Both the position numbers and the translations under genes were made by a program. Positions 35,150 to 43,426 of a DNA stretch of 64,000 nt are shown one piece after another (the first letter of the stretch is position 1; each line of letters starts with the position of its first letter). The stretch is from positions 46,495 through 110,494 of the forward strand of contig CAITIE010000121.1 in the NCBI GenBank assembly GCA_903892355.1. The letters run 5' to 3'. The notes beneath the pieces were generated by a model. The model made no database searches, had not been told where the DNA came from, and saw only the letters and a list, made by a program, of their open reading frames with translations. Source of the stretch: an uncultured Pirellula sp. (GTDB lineage Bacteria; Planctomycetota; Planctomycetia; Pirellulales; Pirellulaceae).

Positions 35150-36021
35150 TTTTTTTGCGATCCGTAGGGTACGAAACCTAACTTGGTTTCCATCGCTTGT
35201 AGCATCGCTTGTGACTTCATGCCGGTCAACGCATCGGCGATATTGGCCCTGGCATTTGAAGGGAGTTTAGGATCGACGAAGACGGAGATGAAAGGAACTT
35301 CATCGCTCTCTCCGACAATGCGTAAATCCCCTTTTTTGATCGTGCCGCAGCCTTCGAGCAGAGGGGCTGCATAGGAACTGATGACCGCGACTTCCTTCTT
35401 CGAAACGCCATCGGCCATCAATTGCTTGGCAGCGATGGAACACGAAGAACAAACATTGCCATCTTTGGTTTCCAATTCGAGTTCGGTCAGCGTTGCCTTG
35501 GGTGCTGCCGACTTCTCTTCGCAGTCGTCAGGCCCCCACAGAATCGTATAGCCTTCGATATCGAGCAATGTCGCTGCTGGATCTTCCTTGAGGACAACGA
35601 ACAGTCCTTTCTGGTACACACTCCCTTTGGTGTCGGTCAACTGTGCTACCGGGAGCAACTCCCGCTGGCACGACTTCGCATCGGAACGTACCACGGAATC
35701 CTTGCCGATAACGATGTGCGCCTTTCCATTGGCATCTTCCGCCAAAGCCTTGGTCAGCGACTCCGACCAGACGACCCGTACGGTCTTGCCGGTCGTCTCA
35801 TGAAGGTAGTCTGCGAGCTTCTCATACTTGCGCTGCGCGTACCCTTGGACACAATCGCATGCCAACGGCGTCGACATGGGATCCATGACGATGATTGTCC
35901 ACTCGGCGTCCTTCGGCCCATAAGGCTCAACAGCGAGAGAACCGAGCGACATCGTGCATGCTAACAAAGCGCATGCGACCAAGCCGACACCGCGCAAATC
36001 ATTTCGGGTCATGAGTTTCAC
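35140..36021 (-). CDS. PhnD/SsuA-type periplasmic binding protein, Cys-rich
   Basis: The 293-residue product has a signal peptide (GLVACALLACTMSLGSLAV) and a phosphonate-ABC-type substrate-binding fold (YEKLADYLHETTGKTVRVVW, GLFVVLKEDPAATLLDIEGY, ALTGMKSQAMLQAMETKLGF). The mature part has seven Cys (ACDC, SC, DC, CSSC, GC), unusual for a solute-binding protein and suggestive of disulfides or metal binding. The GTG at 36021 is favoured by gaaggg eight bases upstream, and it starts two bases after the upstream stop. No ABC permease or ATPase is adjacent. It ends GSQKKSR and stops just after an A_AAA_AAA heptamer that leads into the PQQ propeller frame. Confidence 0.82.
   Translation of the reverse strand: MKLMTRNDLRGVGLVACALLACTMSLGSLAVEPYGPKDAEWTIIVMDPMSTPLACDCVQGYAQRKYEKLADYLHETTGKTVRVVWSESLTKALAEDANGKAHIVIGKDSVVRSDAKSCQRELLPVAQLTDTKGSVYQKGLFVVLKEDPAATLLDIEGYTILWGPDDCEEKSAAPKATLTELELETKDGNVCSSCSIAAKQLMADGVSKKEVAVISSYAAPLLEGCGTIKKGDLRIVGESDEVPFISVFVDPKLPSNARANIADALTGMKSQAMLQAMETKLGFVPYGSQKKSR
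35148..35156 (-). other. A9 run containing an A_AAA_AAA slippery heptamer
   Basis: In the PhnD-like frame the codons are caa aaa aaa agt cgc tag, so the last A of caa plus aaa aaa form a canonical A_AAA_AAA -1 frameshift heptamer (35155-35149), two codons before the stop. Slipping back one base enters the open PQQ propeller frame. A small stem agtcg/cgact follows directly, but I see no strong pseudoknot. Confidence 0.6.
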
Positions 36022-36023
36022 GG

Positions 36024-37886
36024 TTATTGCCCTTCACCACGGCTGGTTTGTTGGATCGCTCCAGTGTTGGCTTTCTCGTCGTTGGTGTCCGTGCTGGGCT
36101 GGGTCTTCTTTCCGGAGTCGCATTCTTGGCCACAAGCGCTCTTTGACACCAGCCGATAACGTGCGGGATTGCCGAGTGATTGTTCTGGGGAACCCATGAA
36201 CCACTTCACTTCGATTTCTCCATCGCTGATCCATTTCACCGTCGCACCGTAATACTCGACGTCGTCGTCGTAGGTGACCAGCTCCAATTCCCCTTGCTGT
36301 CCCTTGACTGCTTTCCACGTGGAATGGCTCTGCGCCGCGCCAGCGATGGTAATGCTTGAGTCACCGCCGATGGCATCGACGACACTCCCGAGAATCGCAC
36401 CGATCACCCCATCGGAAGCGGGTTGTGCCTTCGGACTGCTAAAGGCTCGGTGGATCAAGGAACCGTCTGCGGCAAACTCGAGATGCCCGTAGCCTTGCGA
36501 AATGAAATCGTATTGGGCGTAGACGCCATCTGCAGTTGCCTCACGATTTCCTTTTTCGGCAGGTACCACTTCCCATGTTCCAACAAGCTTGCTGCCAAAC
36601 TCATCCATGGCGATTCGGGAAAGGCGTTCTTCATCCGTCTCTTCGGGTGCTTGGTCTTTGGGGACTAAGACAGCCACGGTCGATTTGTCTTGATGCATCA
36701 TGTAATGCCAATCGCGTTGGTTGTCCCAACCGATCGCGACATGCTTGCACCCACCTGCCACCGTAGCCCGCCCGACGAATCCCAGGAACTCGCCACTCTT
36801 GCTGAAGCGTTTGATATCTCCGATGCTCGATTCGGCGGTCAATATTTCTCCGTTCGGGCAGCAGCGGACGTTCATCGGATTGCAGCAGCTGCCGAACCCG
36901 TCGGGCTCTGCGCGACCGCGTTTCCCCCAACTGGTCAGCTTCTTTCCATCTCGATCGTAGATTCCAACGGTGAACGACGTGTTCTCAGCGATCAATAGAT
37001 TTTCACCGTCCGACTGAATATCGAGTTGCCCACAGCATCCACCAACATTTCCCTTGACCACTTTGCCTTCTTCCAGATCATGGTTCATCCGATATATGCT
37101 GTAACCGTAACCCACCGTGTTGGGGAGACTCACGAAGACGTCTTGGTTCGACACCGCTATCCCGGTGGATCGCATCACTTGCTGGAGGGCGATTTCGCTG
37201 GACGGAGCGGCAAAGCTCTGTCCGATTTGATCCACAATGGTTTGCCATTGGTCGCGCTGCTGCGTCAGCATCCTCAATCGGCGTTCTCGCCGCGATGCAC
37301 CTTTTTTATCGTCCGGGTCCGCTTTTTCAGTTTCTGCTTCAATCGCCTCGATCTGCGTTTTGATTTTCTCGAGCTGATCCGTATACGAAGCGGTAATCGT
37401 CTTTCGCTGCTCCTCAGCCGACTTGGTAAGCTGTTCGAGCATCTCTTCCTTGTTACCGATGTTGGGGGCATCCTTCTCGATTTCCACGACCCCTTCTGAC
37501 GAGAGTCGGGCTACTTTCCCAGATCCGGCTAAGAACATTGCACCCTGGGATGAAAAATTGATCGCTTGGGGAGAGAAGGACAACGGTATTTCTCGTACCA
37601 GCTCTCCTTCACCGGTGTAGACCAGCACAACCCCCGCGGTATTGCTCGCGCCTGCCACACCGTTGGTGCTGCAACAAAGATAAAGGTTTTGATCAGGGCC
37701 TAAGCAAAACGTATTGAGATGAACCCGAACCCCTTGGTACTCCGGTACGATCGTTCGAACTTGCTTGTGCGTCGCGGTACTTTCCGCTCCATCGACGTAC
37801 GAGGGACCACCGACAACGGCACTGGCCGCCAAGGAGAGCGATAAAACGCCCAATCGCACAGTTTGAGTCAGCCATCGCATTCGCAT
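36024..37886 (-). CDS. exported NHL-like, Cys-pair-rich protein
   Basis: The 620-residue product has a signal peptide (VRLGVLSLSLAASAVVGG) and NHL/six-blade-propeller-like repeats (QNLYLCCSTNG, VVLVYTGEGELVREIPL, IYDRDGKKLTSWGKRG, IKRFSKSGEFLGFVGRA). These are interrupted by a coiled coil at about residues 160-220 (LEKIKTQIEAIEAETEKAD). The C-terminus has a lipocalin-like beta domain (LVGTWEVV, GHLEFAADGSL, TVKWISDGEIEVKWFMGSP). Four vicinal Cys pairs (LCCS, GCCG, SCCN, RCCP) stand out. I chose the ATG at 37886, preceded by aaggga. It is the first gene of the three-gene set with the PhnD-like and PQQ genes, two bases from the former. Confidence 0.72.
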   Translation of the reverse strand: MRMRWLTQTVRLGVLSLSLAASAVVGGPSYVDGAESTATHKQVRTIVPEYQGVRVHLNTFCLGPDQNLYLCCSTNGVAGASNTAGVVLVYTGEGELVREIPLSFSPQAINFSSQGAMFLAGSGKVARLSSEGVVEIEKDAPNIGNKEEMLEQLTKSAEEQRKTITASYTDQLEKIKTQIEAIEAETEKADPDDKKGASRRERRLRMLTQQRDQWQTIVDQIGQSFAAPSSEIALQQVMRSTGIAVSNQDVFVSLPNTVGYGYSIYRMNHDLEEGKVVKGNVGGCCGQLDIQSDGENLLIAENTSFTVGIYDRDGKKLTSWGKRGRAEPDGFGSCCNPMNVRCCPNGEILTAESSIGDIKRFSKSGEFLGFVGRATVAGGCKHVAIGWDNQRDWHYMMHQDKSTVAVLVPKDQAPEETDEERLSRIAMDEFGSKLVGTWEVVPAEKGNREATADGVYAQYDFISQGYGHLEFAADGSLIHRAFSSPKAQPASDGVIGAILGSVVDAIGGDSSITIAGAAQSHSTWKAVKGQQGELELVTYDDDVEYYGATVKWISDGEIEVKWFMGSPEQSLGNPARYRLVSKSACGQECDSGKKTQPSTDTNDEKANTGAIQQTSRGEGQ

Positions 37887-38255
37887 ATTGGATTTCCCTT
37901 GTCGAAAAGAGAGCGTAGTGGAAAAGAAGTAGTGGAGAAGAAGAAGTATCGACAAACCACCTGAAACGGCCCCTATAAACTGGGTGGCTTTCTTCGTATG
38001 CTAACGGAATCGTTCGTCGGAAACAACGTTTTCTTCGAAAGCAGTCGAACCATCCCACTTTTTTGTTTTGCATCCTATAAACTCGCAGCCTAGTCGAACT
38101 CGCAACGTACAGGGATCAAATCGGTTCCACCCAGCTCGAATGCTTGCATTTTCATGGGATCGAGCCATTCGTTCGACACGTGACACTCCAATCAACATCC
38201 AAACGTACGCTTAGCCGCTGGCAGCCTTTGCCGCTGGCAGCCTGATGAATAACCT
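37887..38255. promoter_or_regulatory. divergent intergenic region with a 14-bp duplication
   Basis: This 369-base gap lies between the NHL-like and HEAT genes, which diverge, so it should hold both promoters. gccgctggcagcct occurs twice (38214-38227 and 38230-38243), just before the HEAT start. No other structure is clear. Confidence 0.5.
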
Positions 38256-39062
38256 ATGGAATGCAATCCCCCTAGCGAGCTCGAACAACAACATTGGAGT
38301 GCCATTGAATCACTCCGCGATGTCGAATCGGATGCAACCTGGGATCATGTTATTGCCCTTCGCAAGGTTGGTACCTCGAGCGTTTTGGAAAGATCGCTTG
38401 CGTGGTGCACCGACCCCGACCCGTATCGCCGATCGATCGGAGTCTCAGTACTGGCCCAACTGGGAGACGATGGCAATCGTTACCCCGAGGAAGCGACTTC
38501 GATGATCCGCTCGATGATCGGCACAGAGAGTGATCATGAAGTGATCACATCGCTCATTAGCGCGGTTCACTTTCGAGGACTATCTGAGGGTGTTCCATGG
38601 TTGACATCCTTGGCCCTACATCCGTCCGAGAATATACGCTGGCGGGTTGCGTGGGCATTACCAATTCCCAATACCCTTCATCCGGGCACTGACCGGTCTA
38701 CGCTGGATACACTTCTTCGCCTGTGCGCTGATCCGGAACCGCGAGTCCGTGATTGGGCTACATTTTCCCTCTCTTTGACCGATGAGGACTCTCCGCAAAT
38801 CCGCGAAGCGTTGCTCACCCGACTGAACGATTCCGATTTCGACACGCGGAGCGAAGCGGCCGTTGGATTGGCCAATAGGAAAGAAGAGCGTGGTATCGAA
38901 CCTCTGGTCGGCTACTTGAAGTCCGATCGTGTTGGCGAATTGTTCGTCGAGGCAGCAGAGATGTACGCAGACCCACGGTTAAAGCCAGCTTTGGTCGCTC
39001 TCCAGAAGTGGTGGGATATCAATCCCGATTTGCTCGCGCGTGCCATCGCTGCGTGTTCGTAG
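38256..39062 (+). CDS. HEAT-repeat protein
   Basis: The 268-residue soluble product has no signal peptide and is built of HEAT-like helical pairs: RRSIGVSVLAQLGDDG, WRVAWALPIPN, PRVRDWATFSLSLTDEDS and DTRSEAAVGLANRKEERGIE. Such folds mediate protein interaction or act as lyases in other families, and nothing here indicates catalysis. It stands alone between the divergent NHL-like gene and the convergent larA-like gene, so context gives no role. Confidence 0.75.
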   Translation: MECNPPSELEQQHWSAIESLRDVESDATWDHVIALRKVGTSSVLERSLAWCTDPDPYRRSIGVSVLAQLGDDGNRYPEEATSMIRSMIGTESDHEVITSLISAVHFRGLSEGVPWLTSLALHPSENIRWRVAWALPIPNTLHPGTDRSTLDTLLRLCADPEPRVRDWATFSLSLTDEDSPQIREALLTRLNDSDFDTRSEAAVGLANRKEERGIEPLVGYLKSDRVGELFVEAAEMYADPRLKPALVALQKWWDINPDLLARAIAACS

Positions 39063-39153
39063 CTGCAAACTACCACTTCGACTGCTTCCATAGCACGCAG
39101 CAGTGCGGTTGTCGACGTCAAGTGCAGCAACACTGTTGCCTATTTGGCCTTCG

Positions 39154-40380
39154 TCAAAACTGTGCGGAGTGAATCACCACCACCGCGGTCAAGCCGTGCG
39201 CCAGGCGTTCGATATCCGACGTCTTACTCGCGTATGCGATCCCTAGTGGTTCCATCTCGGATTCTGAGATCATCGGAGCCATGAGGTAGACGCTTCTGCG
39301 GGCTTGGATCGAACGAAGGACGGCTGCTGGGAATGCGTCTTGCAGGTTGCCCGCGAGGAGCTCTTTCTCGAGTTGCTCATCGGGATCATCGGATGCCAAC
39401 TGTGCGACTCCATCGGTGATCCGGTCGATGTCGCAGCAAACGATGACTCGTCCGGACGGATGGAGCATTTCATCGGCGCGTGCAACCGCCCGAGCGACGT
39501 TCAGCCATGTTTGTTGTTCCGGACCGCCGTCGATAGCGGCGATGGCTAGATCGAATTGCCGCTCATAATCCTCCTGCGATGGCTTCCCATGCAACCGTTG
39601 CTCTCGCTGTTGCTCGCACGCCTTTTGATGGACACTCTGAGGATCTCCGGCAAAGATTGCGGTGATTTTGCCATCGCATGCGGGAACCACGGCGATCGCG
39701 AACTGAACCCCCATCAACCATCCGGCTTCTCGACTTAGTTTCGATTGCTGATGCAGATGCTGTTGGTTATCGTCGAGCCACGCGAGTTGCCAGCGCTGCT
39801 GCGTTTTCGCATCGGCAAAAGCTGGCGACATCGCATACAGATCGCTCGCGCTGAGCGTGTCCGGGTCGCGGATGCTATAGATCGGAAGAACCACTGCAGC
39901 CTCGACGAGATCCCTCTGGATATAGATCGGGTCCGCCGATTTCGCAGCAGCGATGTATTCAAGCTGATCGTGGTTTGAGGCAGCATGCTGCACGATCCGT
40001 ACCGTCCCGCTCGCACCAGGACTTCTTCGCTCGATCGCTTCTCGCGCCTGGTCGATCGCATGGCGATCTGCTGAGGACAGAACCACCGTGATTTGCTCTC
40101 CTCGGAGCGGCCTCTCGAGCAGCCATTGGATGAGCTCTGCGACGATTTCAAAGCCCTGCGGGACAGCTTCTTCGAGCGCAACCGCCACGAGATCCTCATT
40201 GAGGATGGCGAGCGCTAGCTCCGGGAACTCGATCGGCGCAATCAGGGACTCGCGTAACAATTCACCGACAGGTCTTGGATCCGAGTTACCGGCATAACCG
40301 AGTGTCACTGCGCCGTCGGGCAGAATCAGCTCATGAGTTTTCCGCCCGATCCTGATCGCATGTTTTACATTAGGCTTCAT
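39154..40380 (-). CDS. lactate racemase (LarA/DUF2088)-like protein
   Basis: The 408-residue product resembles the N-terminal LarA domain: LGYAGNSDPRPVGELLRESL, IAPIEFPELALAILNEDLVA, WLLERPLRGEQITVVLSSADRH, then VEAAVVLPIYSIRDPD and IAVVPACDGKITAIFAGD. LarA racemises lactate with a nickel-pincer cofactor, and many paralogues act on other 2-hydroxy acids. I cannot place the cofactor-binding Lys and His residues with confidence and the usual GGxxK/PG loop is not evident. The assignment is to the superfamily only. It overlaps the preceding glycosyltransferase by ATGA, a surprising partner. Confidence 0.55.
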   Translation of the reverse strand: MKPNVKHAIRIGRKTHELILPDGAVTLGYAGNSDPRPVGELLRESLIAPIEFPELALAILNEDLVAVALEEAVPQGFEIVAELIQWLLERPLRGEQITVVLSSADRHAIDQAREAIERRSPGASGTVRIVQHAASNHDQLEYIAAAKSADPIYIQRDLVEAAVVLPIYSIRDPDTLSASDLYAMSPAFADAKTQQRWQLAWLDDNQQHLHQQSKLSREAGWLMGVQFAIAVVPACDGKITAIFAGDPQSVHQKACEQQREQRLHGKPSQEDYERQFDLAIAAIDGGPEQQTWLNVARAVARADEMLHPSGRVIVCCDIDRITDGVAQLASDDPDEQLEKELLAGNLQDAFPAAVLRSIQARRSVYLMAPMISESEMEPLGIAYASKTSDIERLAHGLTAVVVIHSAQF

Positions 40381-41483
40381 GATGCTCTCTTTTGTCGGTA
40401 GTACTGCGCATGACGATCGATCATCATCTGCATATCATTTTCGTTGCGAACCCTCTGCTCCGCTGCATCGATCATGCGCAAACGCGATTCAGGATCATCG
40501 AGCAATTGATGTGACACTCGCATCAACCGATCGACCTCACCGACTGGAAACAGAATACCGGTAACATTGTCTTGGACCAAATCGCGATTGCCGGGTATAT
40601 CGCTGGCCATGACCAACACTCGAGCTTGCATGGCCTCCAAGATGACATTCGATTGACCTTCATACAGGCTGCCATTCCACAGGAGATCCGCGTGGGGCAA
40701 AATCTGCATTGCATCGTCGCGATGCCCTACAAGATAAACTTCCGAGGCGGCTTTGACGTTGTCGCGAAACTCTTCCAACCGCGGGCGTTCGGGCCCTTCA
40801 CCTAGGATTGCGTACGAAGTATCCCCTCGAAGAACCCGCAAGATCTCGGCGGACCAAATGAGTTCCTTGTATCCCTTTTGGGGCCAAAGCCTTCCGATCG
40901 ACAGGATTAGCTTGCGCGACGGATCGATGCCCAGCCTTTGGAATGCTTCCTCCCGACTTATTTCTTGCGACGGCTGGCGAGGCGGAATCCCATTTGGAAT
41001 CACATGAAAGAGCTCTCGCGGGATTCCATGTCCTGCATAAAAATCGACAACACCTTGGCTATTGGTCGTTATTCCCTGCGAACGCGTTGCGAGATATCGA
41101 TCGATAGCGAGTTGCCATGAGGCCTTCCATGGATCGACCGAGCGTTCAGAGCCGAGAATTACGGGGACTCGAGCCGACCTGGCAGCAGATCGCCCGTAGG
41201 CGTTGGCCGCAAAAAGCCACGTATGGACGATATCAGGTTTCAGCCGTTTCAGCGCGTTGCGCAACTGCCACCACGCCAGCGGATCCAATTTCCCTCGCTT
41301 GCCGATTGAAACCACCGGAATACCCGCTTCCGACAGTTCTCGCTCAAGTGGGCCGGTCCTGGTTAGCGCAATCACCGTGGTGTCGAAAACCTCTTTGTCC
41401 AAGCCTCGGGCGAGCAAGGACAATTGTTTCTCGGCACCGCCGCGATCCAGGGTCGGGATAATCAAGCATAGTTTAATCTTCAT
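40377..41483 (-). CDS. glycosyltransferase family 4 protein
   Basis: The 368-residue GT-B enzyme starts MKIKLCLIIPTLDRGGAEKQ, the donor-side Gly-rich loop. It contains DIVHTWLFAANAYGR, HVIPNGI, ILSIGRLWPQKGYKELI and the C-terminal EGQSNVILEAMQARVLVMAS, in which an E-x7-E-like element binds the nucleotide sugar. The ATG at 41483 overlaps the stop of the upstream glycosyltransferase (ATGA) and has gagg upstream, so I prefer it to the frame start at 41540. It is coupled on both sides, to the second glycosyltransferase and to the larA-like gene. It probably makes a surface or secreted glycan; the sugars are unknown. Confidence 0.88.
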   Translation of the reverse strand: MKIKLCLIIPTLDRGGAEKQLSLLARGLDKEVFDTTVIALTRTGPLERELSEAGIPVVSIGKRGKLDPLAWWQLRNALKRLKPDIVHTWLFAANAYGRSAARSARVPVILGSERSVDPWKASWQLAIDRYLATRSQGITTNSQGVVDFYAGHGIPRELFHVIPNGIPPRQPSQEISREEAFQRLGIDPSRKLILSIGRLWPQKGYKELIWSAEILRVLRGDTSYAILGEGPERPRLEEFRDNVKAASEVYLVGHRDDAMQILPHADLLWNGSLYEGQSNVILEAMQARVLVMASDIPGNRDLVQDNVTGILFPVGEVDRLMRVSHQLLDDPESRLRMIDAAEQRVRNENDMQMMIDRHAQYYRQKRAS

Positions 41484-42673
41484 CCTCGTCCCCTCGTAGA
41501 GTTTGAGGAACTCGAAAGATTCCGATAGAGCGACTCCCATTGATCGAGGGACCGCTGGTGGGGCCGATGCCTCCGGTAGCTAGCTCTCAGCCCCATCGCT
41601 TCGGCGAGCCACTGCTGGCGGTGAACCAGCCAATCCGTGAGTTGTCGCTGCAAGCTTTCCTGGGAGTCGTAGTATTTCATCAGTGGTGTTTCAGGGTGCA
41701 GGTTCTTGGACTCAACGCTTTCAGCGATCACCATCGGCAATTCCGAATTCATCATCAGCGGGACGCTGAATTGTAGCGTGGTATCCGGATTTGAGACGAT
41801 GGCCAAATCGGCAACGGCGACGAGTTCTTCGAGATCATCAAACGCATCAAATAAAAGAATCTCTCGATGCCACCCGCGGCTTTTAATTTGATCATAAACG
41901 ACCTGGGTGCCTTGACCTGCATTGATGATCCACATCCTCAACGAGGCTCCTTGGTCGAGCAAGTCGCATACGGTTCGTGTGGCTATCACCAGCGATTTTG
42001 CATCAGCATTGCCGAGATGAAGCAAAAGATCGGTCCTTCCGGGGATGACAAAATCGCTCGAGACTTCGAACAGGGCGCTAGCCGCGCGGTTCCTGGCGTC
42101 GAGATCACGAGGCACACTGCACGCCACCGTATCTGGGATATGGATGATTTTCCGTTCATCGAAGCCATGAGATAGGAGAACGCGTTGTGCAAACGCGTTA
42201 GGAACCACCACCCCATCGGTGCGCCGACAAGCTTCAGCCGCCATCACCGGTGAGACTTGCTGACTGCGCGCGACCCCCTCTACTTCCCCCTCCAAACTAA
42301 ACCGTGTCACCAGCGCCTTGTTCCACTTAGCACACTTTGTCGCGATCGCGCTGAGCAATCCATCGGCGCGATCGACATAGATCGCATCGAATTCATCCAC
42401 GTGTTTTCCGATCCAAGCGACGATGTTCTTTTGGTATTGGGACTCGTTCCAGTTGCTTCGCGGAGACGGGAGCAGGCGATAAAGTTGGCACTCTCTCAAC
42501 ATGGCCTTCTCCGGCCACTGCGAGTGCCATCTCGCTGTCAATACGGTCGCTTCGATCCCTCGACTTCGCCACCCATCGAGCAGTTGCATCAGTCGCATAC
42601 AACCATCATCGACGTGCGGCCAAAACCTGCGCGCGATAACCAAGACTCTCGTTAAATGCCTCGCTGTAGACAC
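41480..42673 (-). CDS. glycosyltransferase family 4-like protein
   Basis: The 397-residue product opens with VLVIARRFWPHVDDGCMRLMQ and has the GT4 arrangement of IEATVLTARWHSQWP, FDAIYVDRADGLLSA, GVVVPNAFAQRVLLSHG and DLLLHLGNADAKSLVIAT. The C-terminal half is ELVAVADLAIVSNPDTTLQFSVPLMMN. The acceptor loop and EX7E region are more diverged than in the neighbouring enzyme. The start is a GTG at 42673. It is the first gene of the three-gene unit (GT, GT, larA-like) read leftward, with a 4-base overlap to the next. Confidence 0.75.
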   Translation of the reverse strand: MSTARHLTRVLVIARRFWPHVDDGCMRLMQLLDGWRSRGIEATVLTARWHSQWPEKAMLRECQLYRLLPSPRSNWNESQYQKNIVAWIGKHVDEFDAIYVDRADGLLSAIATKCAKWNKALVTRFSLEGEVEGVARSQQVSPVMAAEACRRTDGVVVPNAFAQRVLLSHGFDERKIIHIPDTVACSVPRDLDARNRAASALFEVSSDFVIPGRTDLLLHLGNADAKSLVIATRTVCDLLDQGASLRMWIINAGQGTQVVYDQIKSRGWHREILLFDAFDDLEELVAVADLAIVSNPDTTLQFSVPLMMNSELPMVIAESVESKNLHPETPLMKYYDSQESLQRQLTDWLVHRQQWLAEAMGLRASYRRHRPHQRSLDQWESLYRNLSSSSNSTRGRG

Positions 42674-42854
42674 GATCGACTGTCTTTGTGTACCTGTTGT
42701 TGGACCTAGTTGCTTGGTTTCATTTGTCTGACTGCAGTTGTCTTGCCGACTGCAGTTGCCTTGATCGACATCGAAGATTTTCGAGTTCGATGGAATGCCT
42801 CAGCGCTGGGTGCGTGCAGCACAGGTTGAGGGCTGCGCCGTAGTTGGATGGTCG

Positions 42855-43403
42855 CTATTTCGACGGGCCGTGCAGTCGCTGATGCGCTGCGAGGTCCGCT
42901 TCTTCCAAAACCCCCACGTACGGGAGGTTGCGATAGAGATCATCGTAATCCAATCCGTAGCCGACAACGAATTCATTGGGGATGTCGAATACGCTGTAAT
43001 CGGGTGCTTGGTTCACCACGCTATTCCCTCGCTTGTTGAGGAACACCGCTGTCCTCAGGCTTTGTGGTTGGTGTCGCTCCAACCGCCGAGTCACTTCTGC
43101 GAGTGTTTTCCCGGTGTCAAAGATATCGTCAATCAGCAAGACCTCACGCCCCCGGATATCGAGCATATCGCTGTCCTCGATCGTTAGCTCCCCACTGGTC
43201 ATTCCTCCTCGATACGAACTAGCGCGAATCAGACTGATCCGTACCGGCATTTCCAAGCCGCGTATCAAGTCGGCGAGCATCACCAAACTTCCGGTCATGA
43301 TCGCCACGATCGTCAGCGGCTCATTTCCATATCGCTCATGCAACTGCGATGCGAGTCTCGCAATACCTCGATGGATCTCTTCTTGGTTGATTAATACTTT
43401 CAT
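42855..43403 (-). CDS. hpt: hypoxanthine-guanine phosphoribosyltransferase
   Basis: Hpt salvages hypoxanthine and guanine with PRPP. The 182-residue product shows IVAIMTGSLVMLADLIRGL, then the flexible-loop region SSYRGGMTSGE and the PRPP motif EVLLIDDIFDTGKTL. The base-binding end is PNEFVVGYGLDYDDLYRNLPYVGVL. Length is normal. It lies 23 bases after the PQQ propeller gene on the same strand, and rbsD/fucU precedes that, so the three appear cotranscribed; a functional link is not obvious apart from ribose chemistry. Confidence 0.95.
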   Translation of the reverse strand: MKVLINQEEIHRGIARLASQLHERYGNEPLTIVAIMTGSLVMLADLIRGLEMPVRISLIRASSYRGGMTSGELTIEDSDMLDIRGREVLLIDDIFDTGKTLAEVTRRLERHQPQSLRTAVFLNKRGNSVVNQAPDYSVFDIPNEFVVGYGLDYDDLYRNLPYVGVLEEADLAAHQRLHGPSK

Positions 43404-43426
43404 CGCGTTTTCAGTTCATCAAAGCG

